From assembly GCA_043746555.1 (NCBI GenBank), contig JAYTQU010000023.1:1-11072 (forward strand): a stretch of 11,072 nucleotides of DNA, read 5' to 3'. Origin of the DNA: CAZQYC01 sp043746555 (lineage in GTDB: Bacteria > Pseudomonadota > Gammaproteobacteria > Steroidobacterales > Steroidobacteraceae). Position numbers and translations under genes: made by a program. The notes under the pieces were generated by a model, which saw only the letters and a program-made list of their open reading frames with translations, had not been told where the DNA came from and made no database searches. How positions within the stretch are numbered: the first letter of the stretch is position 1; each line of letters opens with the position of its first letter. This document shows positions 7,746 through 11,072 of this stretch, in pieces.

Positions 7746-8092
7746 GCACCGCCGTCGTAAACACACCGCAAGATTTGGCGCGGCGCATGGCGGCGTTGGG
7801 TCAGCGTTACTTGCAGCGCACTGTCGGCGAGCTCGACGAGCTACAAACGTTAGTTCAAGAGGTCGTTGCAGGAGACGTCGCGACACTGCGCAACATCGAG
7901 ATTCTCGCGCATCGCATTCGCGGCAGCGGCGCGATGTTCGGTTTCGAGTTAGTTAGCGACGTGGCCGGCGAAATTGAATTCTTGGCGGTGGACGCCAAGC
8001 TTGGATTGCATCCGGATCGGCCTGCGTTGCGGGCGCGCTTCGCGGCGCAACTTCGCGTACTGGCATTCACGTTGCGTGCAGCTGCGAATTGA
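7742..8092 (+). CDS. Hpt (histidine phosphotransfer) domain protein
   Basis: Small helical phosphotransfer protein of 116 residues, made of one Hpt domain. The signature is AHRIRGSGAMFGF, with phospho-accepting His57 followed by the Gly-rich turn typical of the four-helix bundle. It has no kinase domain and no ATP site. It starts within the stop of the receiver gene (ATGA overlap), and its own stop is followed at once by the ATG of the next gene. As an orphan Hpt beside a single receiver, it likely relays phosphate between D57 of that receiver and D79 of the diguanylate cyclase, or D74 of its degenerate sister. The sequence itself cannot show partner choice. Confidence 0.88.
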   Translation: MSTAVVNTPQDLARRMAALGQRYLQRTVGELDELQTLVQEVVAGDVATLRNIEILAHRIRGSGAMFGFELVSDVAGEIEFLAVDAKLGLHPDRPALRARFAAQLRVLAFTLRAAAN

Positions 8093-8575
8093 ATGCTCGC
8101 GGTGCATGATTTGCCCGTCGGCGCACTCGCCAAATTGTTTGCGCCGTATGGCTTGAAGATCGAGCACGTCGCGTCCGGCGCGGATATTCCAGGTTCTTAT
8201 TGGGATGAAAGCGAAGCGGGCCTGATTGGCGATCGGTTGTTCGTCAGCGATGCCACGCCGGTACATTCCGTACTTCACGAGGCCTGCCATTTCATTTGCA
8301 TGGACTCGGAGCGTCGTAGTCAATTACATCGCGATGCCGGCGGCGATCACGCAGAAGAAAATGCCGTGTGCTATTTGCAAATCCTGCTCGCAGATCATGT
8401 TGCAAGTATGGATCGCGACCGAATGCTCAGCGACATGGATGCCTGGGGTTATACGTTTCGATTAGGCTCGTCGCGAGCATGGTTTGAGAAGGATGCGGCG
8501 GATGCGCGCGAGTGGCTGCGAGCGCATGGTGTCATCGACGCCAGTGAAGCAGTGACATGGCGCATGCGGACATGA
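8093..8575 (+). CDS. Small HExxH (zincin-like) protein of unknown function
   Basis: 160 residues; I cannot assign a named family. LHEACHFI holds an HExxH motif (H62, E63, H66), the zinc site of many metalloproteases, within a predicted helix. A second acidic cluster, DHAEEN (85-90, with E88/E89), lies 22-23 residues after H66, about where gluzincins supply their third zinc ligand. This supports a real metal site but not a known substrate. There is no signal peptide or membrane segment, so it is probably cytoplasmic. The C-terminus is Trp- and Arg-rich. Its ATG follows the Hpt stop directly (TGAATG), a layout that implies translational re-initiation and a shared operon. It is the last gene before the integron region; a six-base hairpin at 8630-8650 without a T-tract follows. 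Confidence 0.8.
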   Translation: MLAVHDLPVGALAKLFAPYGLKIEHVASGADIPGSYWDESEAGLIGDRLFVSDATPVHSVLHEACHFICMDSERRSQLHRDAGGDHAEENAVCYLQILLADHVASMDRDRMLSDMDAWGYTFRLGSSRAWFEKDAADAREWLRAHGVIDASEAVTWRMRT

Positions 8576-8900
8576 TCGCTTTCCGAACCAACGCTGCTCC
8601 GCCGATTCGGTAGCGTGCGGAGGTAGTCCTGCGGGCGTAGTCTTCCCGCATTAGACGAGCACAATTTTCCCGTTTGACCGGAAGGTTACAAAAAACACGC
8701 CAGTTACTCGGTTCGTGAATTCCCGACATCTCGTCGAAGATTGTAGCCTCAAGCGACCGTACTAAATGGGCCCAACTGAGACGGTCGGGCCGCCCGTTAG
8801 CCTGACGTTCAAAAGTGGCAAAGCGGACCGTCGAAATGTAGAAGACGATCCGATGATTGGCGACCATCGGACCGGCTTAAAAAGCAAACGGAACCGATTC
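8576..8900. other. Non-coding stretch between signalling operon and integron remnant
   Basis: About 325 bases in which I see no convincing gene on either strand. It holds a hairpin with arms TGCGGG (8630-8635) and CCCGCA (8645-8650), which may end the upstream operon although no T-tract follows. It also has GCCCAAC at 8770-8776 and GTTAGCC at 8796-8802, which resemble the two outer core sites of an integron recombination site but lie only 33 bases apart. Open frames here run into the integrase remnant and look accidental. Confidence 0.5.
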
Positions 8901-9231
8901 TTAGAACCGATCAAGCGGACTCGTGGCTTTGCGAGTGGCTCGAACACGTGGGTGTAAATCATGGTGGTCTCTAGACTTCGGTGACCGAGCAACAGGTTGA
9001 ATGGTGCGAACGTCCGAGACGCGACGCTTGACTGCGAGATGATTCAAGAATGCTTCAACTTCGGGTGGCCCCATTTCACGCGGATGTCGCTGACGATGAA
9101 GCAAAATGAACTGGCGAATCCAGTAACGATAGCTTTGCTCGGTGCGCGGGCTGAAGTGCCGGTGGCGACAAACAATCGATACCTGGTCAAGTAGTCGAGG
9201 GGATGGGGTGGGCGTGGTCTGTGGACCCCAT
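8901..9231 (-). pseudogene. intI: Integron integrase remnant, internally deleted and frameshifted
   Basis: Read on the minus strand, an AGGAG ribosome binding site precedes ATG at 9231-9229. The typical IntI N-terminus follows: PSPRLLDQV, then SPRTEQSYRYWIRQFILLH, RQRHPREMGPPEVEAFLNHL and AVKRRVS. At about 9014/9015 it jumps to the last part of the catalytic domain: DVRTIQ, then LLGHRSLETTMIYTHV with the nucleophilic Tyr, and finally TSPLDRF before the stop at 8901-8903. About 200 central residues are missing, including the catalytic Arg/His/Arg boxes and the IntI-specific insertion. There are also frameshifts just after the start codon (in a GGGG run), near 8996 between IQ and LLGH, and near 8950. 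The remnant is about 330 bp against roughly 1 kb normally. Its orientation away from the cassettes is the standard integron layout. Confidence 0.9.
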
Positions 9232-9323
9232 GAGGTTCGCTCCTGTGTGTATGAATGGACGTTGATAAACGCAAAAAGAATACCCGAAGCCCTCCAAATT
9301 CGCGTCTACACTTTCGGTGGTTG
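9232..9323. other. Putative attI region of the integron
   Basis: The 92 bases between the intI start codon and the first cassette are where attI and the intI leader should lie. GTTATAC at 9323-9329 resembles GTTATAA at the end of the attC at 9889, so the attI/cassette crossover was probably between G9323 and T9324. Promoters for intI (leftward) and for the cassettes (rightward) may lie here. TATACT at 9325-9330 resembles a -10 box, but I find no good -35 box 17 bases before it. Confidence 0.5.
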
Positions 9324-9326
9324 TTA

Positions 9327-9348
9327 TACTGACAGTACGCTGTCAGTA
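9327..9348. promoter_or_regulatory. Perfect inverted repeat at the attI/cassette junction
   Basis: Nine-base arms TACTGACAG (9327-9335) and CTGTCAGTA (9340-9348) flank a four-base centre. The repeat starts four bases after the inferred recombination point and overlaps a -10-like TATACT. It sits 66 bases before the first cassette gene, so it could be an operator for that gene. It resembles a LexA box only loosely: the CTG and CAG halves are 12 bases apart rather than 10. Confidence 0.5.
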
Positions 9349-9414
9349 GGATATAGGTATTGTGCTGCTTGCTCGCAGCTCAGAGGTAACGACGCTAGAC
9401 CAAAGGAACTGAAG

Positions 9415-9804
9415 ATGCCAAGCAAGAAACTTAATTTCGACGACGTACGCGAAATTGCGATGAAGCTCGGCGGCTTTGAAGACGGTGCTATTCGTGGCGC
9501 ACCTTCTCTTAAAGCGGGTGGCAAGCTGCTCGTATGTCCAGCGTTGCATAAATCCGCAGACCCGGATTCATGGGTCGTTCGTATTAGTCCTTGCCGACGT
9601 TCTGAGCTGATATCTGCTGAGCCGAATACGTACTATCTAACGAACCACTATGCCAATTATCCAATGGTTCTTGTTCGGCTGTCTCAACTTGATCGCGATT
9701 CGTTACAAGTCTTGTTAGAAACATCGTTGCGGTTTTCGAATGCGAAGACGAAAACCACTATAAACAGGCCTCCGCCATCGAGCGCGACACGCAAGAAAAA
9801 ATGA
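9415..9804 (+). CDS. MmcQ/YjbR-family protein in the first integron cassette
   Basis: 129 residues. It matches the MmcQ/YjbR fold family by its order of motifs: LNFDDVREIAMKLGGFEDG near the N-terminus, then GAPSLKAGGKLLVCP, WVVRISPCRRSELISAEPN, and TYYLTNHYANYPMVLVRLS with a C-terminal helix of Leu and Asp. Family members are small, probably cytoplasmic proteins with a double-wing-like fold. DNA binding has been suggested for some, but no reaction is established. ATG 9415 follows AAAGGA at suitable spacing. The frame is open upstream to about 9142, but that part runs over attI and the intI remnant and is not coding. The stop lies one base before the attC site, the compact arrangement typical of integron cassettes. 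The tail after about residue 108 is Lys/Thr-rich and unlike the family core. Confidence 0.85.
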   Translation: MPSKKLNFDDVREIAMKLGGFEDGAIRGAPSLKAGGKLLVCPALHKSADPDSWVVRISPCRRSELISAEPNTYYLTNHYANYPMVLVRLSQLDRDSLQVLLETSLRFSNAKTKTTINRPPPSSATRKKK

Positions 9805-9805
9805 G

Positions 9806-9895
9806 TCCTAACATGCCAATCATGTTCGCGTCTTTCAGATGCCCGACTCGCAAAAGCCTTCGGCCTTTGCTCGCGGCATATTGGCGGCGTTATAA
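9806..9895 (+). repeat. attC: attC recombination site of the first cassette
   Basis: The outer sites TCCTAAC (9806-9812) and GTTATAA (9889-9895) pair through TAAC and GTTA. Next to them GCCAAT (9815-9820) pairs perfectly with ATTGGC (9880-9885). Further in, ATGCC (9839-9843) pairs with GGCAT (9875-9879), and the tip GCAAAAGCC (9850-9858) pairs with GGCCTTTGC (9862-9870) with one mismatch. This is the two-stem layout with conserved AAC and GTT ends that integrases recognise as a folded single strand. It is 90 bases long, within the known attC range. The left arm carries 18 extra unpaired bases (9821-9838), more than usual. Position right after a cassette gene supports the call. Confidence 0.8.
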
Positions 9896-9900
9896 GTGCG

Positions 9901-10107
9901 ATGAAATCTAAAGTTTACTTACCGCAATCGCCGGAATTATTATAAACGGATGCTCGACGGCTTCCATCTATGAAAAAGTTTCGAAGCAACTGTGCGTATT
10001 CCAGATGGCGCAAAGCAATGTTCAGAATGTTCGACGAAGTTAAAGCTGCGAATTCGTTGTATGAGGATTCGTTCAACAAGCGCCTCGGCAAATCAGCGCG
10101 CATTTAA
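9901..10107 (+). pseudogene. Small cassette ORF split by an in-frame stop
   Basis: Five bases after the attC, ATG 9901 opens a frame (MKSKVYLPQSPELL) that meets TAA at 9943-9945. The same frame then continues without interruption through ATG 9970 to a TAA at 10105-10107. The second part from ATG 9970 is 45 residues, begins MKKFRSNCAYSRWRK and is rich in Lys, Arg and Phe. Read through, the whole would be about 68 residues. No family is recognised. It may be a small gene killed by a nonsense mutation, two separate tiny ORFs, or non-coding. A reverse-strand frame over 9915-10103 is an alternative that I judge less likely. Confidence 0.35.
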
Positions 10108-10134
10108 CGTCAAAGGTTGGCTGGTAGCACAGTG

Positions 10135-10719
10135 ATGAATCCTTGGTTTGGAAAAGCGCTGGTTTTGTTGAGCATGGTGTCGATTGTTATTATTCGGGCG
10201 CCACACGGTCGCCGTAACAGCAAGATTGCTGTCGTGGAGAGCCGGAAGGGGTGCCTCGAAATTGCGTTACTTGCACTCATGTGGTTTGCGGTGATGATTC
10301 TTCCCTTAGCTGCAATCCTGACTCCGGTCTTGTCGTTTGCAGATTATCCGCTCCACCCGCTAGCATTTTCGATCGGAGTGATTGCACTTTGCGCCGGTCT
10401 TTGGCTCTTTCATCGTTCACACGCGGATTTGGGTAGGAACTGGTCCATTAGCTTGGAGATTCGCGAAAATCATCAGTTGGTCACGTCGGGCGTCTATCGG
10501 CTCATCCGCCATCCAATGTATACGGCAATATTCCTACAAGCGATCGCACAAGGCTTGTTGCTTTCCAATTGGTTCGCTGGACCTTCTTGTTTGTTTGCGT
10601 TCCTCTTCATGTTCGCTGTCCGAGTTGGCGCAGAGGAACGGATGATGCAGGAGAAGTTCGGCGACGCCTACATCAACTACGTACGCCGGACTCAACGTCT
10701 TATTCCGCGCCTCTGGTGA
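10135..10719 (+). CDS. Isoprenylcysteine carboxyl methyltransferase (ICMT)-family membrane protein
   Basis: Integral membrane protein of 194 residues. It has an N-terminal hydrophobic segment (about 4-21), two or three further segments (about 45-68 and 78-98), and the conserved C-terminal block SGVYRLIRHPMYTAIFLQ with its RHPMY motif. Another hydrophobic hairpin follows, then the end motif VGAEERMM, FGDAYINYVRRTQRLIP. This block is the S-adenosylmethionine-binding signature of the ICMT/PEMT-like methyltransferases. Bacterial members mostly lack a known substrate; they may methylate lipids, quinones or small molecules. It is full length. ATG 10135 is preferred because family members start with a similar MNxW-GK sequence; GTG 10132 and TTG 10117 are in frame, and no start has a strong ribosome binding site. 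The position after an attC suggests integron cargo. Confidence 0.87.
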   Translation: MNPWFGKALVLLSMVSIVIIRAPHGRRNSKIAVVESRKGCLEIALLALMWFAVMILPLAAILTPVLSFADYPLHPLAFSIGVIALCAGLWLFHRSHADLGRNWSISLEIRENHQLVTSGVYRLIRHPMYTAIFLQAIAQGLLLSNWFAGPSCLFAFLFMFAVRVGAEERMMQEKFGDAYINYVRRTQRLIPRLW

Positions 10720-10746
10720 TGATGGCGAGGGTTGGCAGGGCAGTCA

Positions 10747-10794
10747 ATGGCGACGTGACACGAGCCACGCACCGTCACTCAATCGTTTCGCCAT
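10747..10794. repeat. Bipartite inverted repeat after the methyltransferase gene
   Basis: Outer arms ATGGCGA (10747-10753) and TCGCCAT (10788-10794), and inner arms GTGAC (10755-10759) and GTCAC (10774-10778), form a two-step hairpin 27 bases after the methyltransferase stop. One side has a single unpaired base and the other nine. There is no T-tract. It may be an mRNA-end structure or part of an unusual recombination site; it lacks the AAC and GTT ends of attC. Confidence 0.35.
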
Positions 10795-10828
10795 GGCTGA
10801 TCCGTGCTTGACGGTTTGCTATCCGCCG

Positions 10829-10896
10829 CACTAACGATTGGTTCCCTTGCAATGGACAAAAGCAGTCGTTCCTACGTCTGCTTACCGGCGTTTTCT
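10829..10896 (+). repeat. Candidate second attC site (weak)
   Basis: CACTAAC (10829-10835) and GTTTTCT (10890-10896) could be the outer sites, pairing through AACG (10833-10836) and CGTT (10889-10892). GGT (10840-10842) pairs with ACC (10884-10886). Further in, AAGCAG (10860-10865) pairs with CTGCTT (10878-10883), and CGT (10867-10869) with ACG (10874-10876). Length (68 bases), position after a gene and the AAC/GTT ends fit an attC, but the right core site departs from consensus. As in the first site, the left arm has a long unpaired stretch (10843-10859). Confidence 0.4.
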
Positions 10897-10938
10897 TACC
10901 TGTCGACGAACGTCGGTAGTTGGCCGACTTTTCCAGAG

Positions 10939-10961
10939 AGCGATCGCGCAAGGCGATCGCT
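10939..10961. terminator. Strong inverted repeat beyond the recombinase stop
   Basis: AGCGATCGC (10939-10947) and GCGATCGCT (10953-10961) are perfect nine-base arms with a five-base loop, 15 bases beyond the stop of the minus-strand recombinase gene. The strong stem suggests an mRNA end for that gene, although no T-tract follows in its direction. The GCGATCGC core occurs in both arms. It could instead be a copy of a dispersed palindromic element. Confidence 0.45.
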
Positions 10962-10975
10962 ACTCACGCATCAAA

Positions 10976-11072
10976 TTACACTTCTGTTTGTTCGGCCATC
11001 TCGAGCGCATCGTCGACTTCAGTACCGAGAAATCGAACGGTACTTTCGAGCTTCGAATGGCCAAGGAGCAGT
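10976..11072 (-). CDS. Tyrosine recombinase (phage-type integrase), C-terminal end only, catalytic Tyr replaced
   Basis: Only the last 31 codons are in the window; the gene runs in from the right edge and stops at 10978-10976. The peptide LLLGHSKLESTVRF followed by LGTEVDDALEMAEQTEV is the well-known C-terminus of a proteobacterial site-specific recombinase family. LGH holds the conserved box II His. Twelve residues into LGHSKLESTVRF, the position of the nucleophilic Tyr (TVRYLG in relatives as I remember them, QIYTH in XerC-type enzymes) is Phe, coded TTT. One base change from TAT would explain this. Without Tyr the enzyme should be unable to cleave DNA. It is unrelated in detail to the intI remnant. 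Confidence 0.85.
   Translation of the reverse strand, partial: LLLGHSKLESTVRFLGTEVDDALEMAEQTEV

Noticed and set aside
8770..8802. GCCCAAC and GTTAGCC as the core sites of another attC left of intI
   Set aside because: The sequences fit the core-site consensus well, but they are only 33 bases apart end to end, too short for a folded attC, and they lie on the wrong side of the integrase for a cassette.
9328..9347. LexA (SOS) box in front of the integron
   Set aside because: The CTG and CAG halves are separated by 12 bases, whereas the beta/gamma-proteobacterial LexA box needs 10.
9142..9414. Longer N-terminus for the MmcQ/YjbR protein
   Set aside because: The extension would run over the intI remnant and attI, shows no family similarity, and a good ribosome binding site precedes ATG 9415.
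10066..10122. A further attC between the small split ORF and the methyltransferase
   Set aside because: TTCAAC and GTTGGC are present, but the sequences inside them do not pair in a two-stem pattern.
10897..10934. Terminator or attenuator formed by GTCGG and CCGAC before TTTT, with a competing CGACG/CGTCG hairpin
   Set aside because: Both stems are five base pairs, and no gene on the plus strand clearly ends here; chance pairing is likely.

Overview
This looks like chromosomal DNA from a proteobacterium with moderately high GC. A LeuRS of the beta/gamma-proteobacterial kind, an LptE lipoprotein and a chromosomal-integron remnant all point to Beta- or Gammaproteobacteria. My impression from the LeuRS sequence leans to a beta-like or deep-branching gamma lineage, but I cannot fix the genus.

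The left and middle part (about 1-8575) is a housekeeping locus interleaved with signalling genes. leuS (220-2817) is intact. In many beta/gamma-proteobacteria leuS is followed by lptE and holA. Here lptE (6803-7336) is 4 kb away, and no holA follows it before the integron. The gaps are filled with a membrane-anchored PAS histidine kinase on the minus strand (2847-4256), a receiver protein with a ruined GGDEF domain (4530-5651), a receiver-GGDEF diguanylate cyclase with intact motifs (5662-6699), a stand-alone receiver (7359-7745), an Hpt phosphotransfer protein (7742-8092) and a small HExxH protein (8093-8575). The last three are packed with a 4-bp overlap and a zero-base junction right behind lptE, so they are probably co-transcribed with it. 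Together the parts (HK, REC, Hpt, REC-GGDEF) make a plausible split phosphorelay that controls c-di-GMP. This wiring is my inference.

The right part (about 8576-11072) is an accessory region: the left end of a chromosomal integron whose integrase gene is dead. The intI remnant (8901-9231, minus strand) keeps its ribosome binding site, start codon, N-terminal region and last C-terminal motif. It has lost about two thirds of its length and carries frameshifts. Rightward from it lie a putative attI with a perfect inverted repeat at the junction, a cassette with a MmcQ/YjbR-family gene and a recognisable attC site, and a second unit. That unit holds a small ORF split by an in-frame stop and an isoprenylcysteine carboxyl methyltransferase (ICMT)-family membrane gene, followed by a weaker attC candidate. 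The window ends inside a second, unrelated tyrosine recombinase gene (minus strand). Its C-terminus has Phe where the catalytic Tyr should be.

I saw no CRISPR array, rRNA, tRNA or complete insertion sequence.
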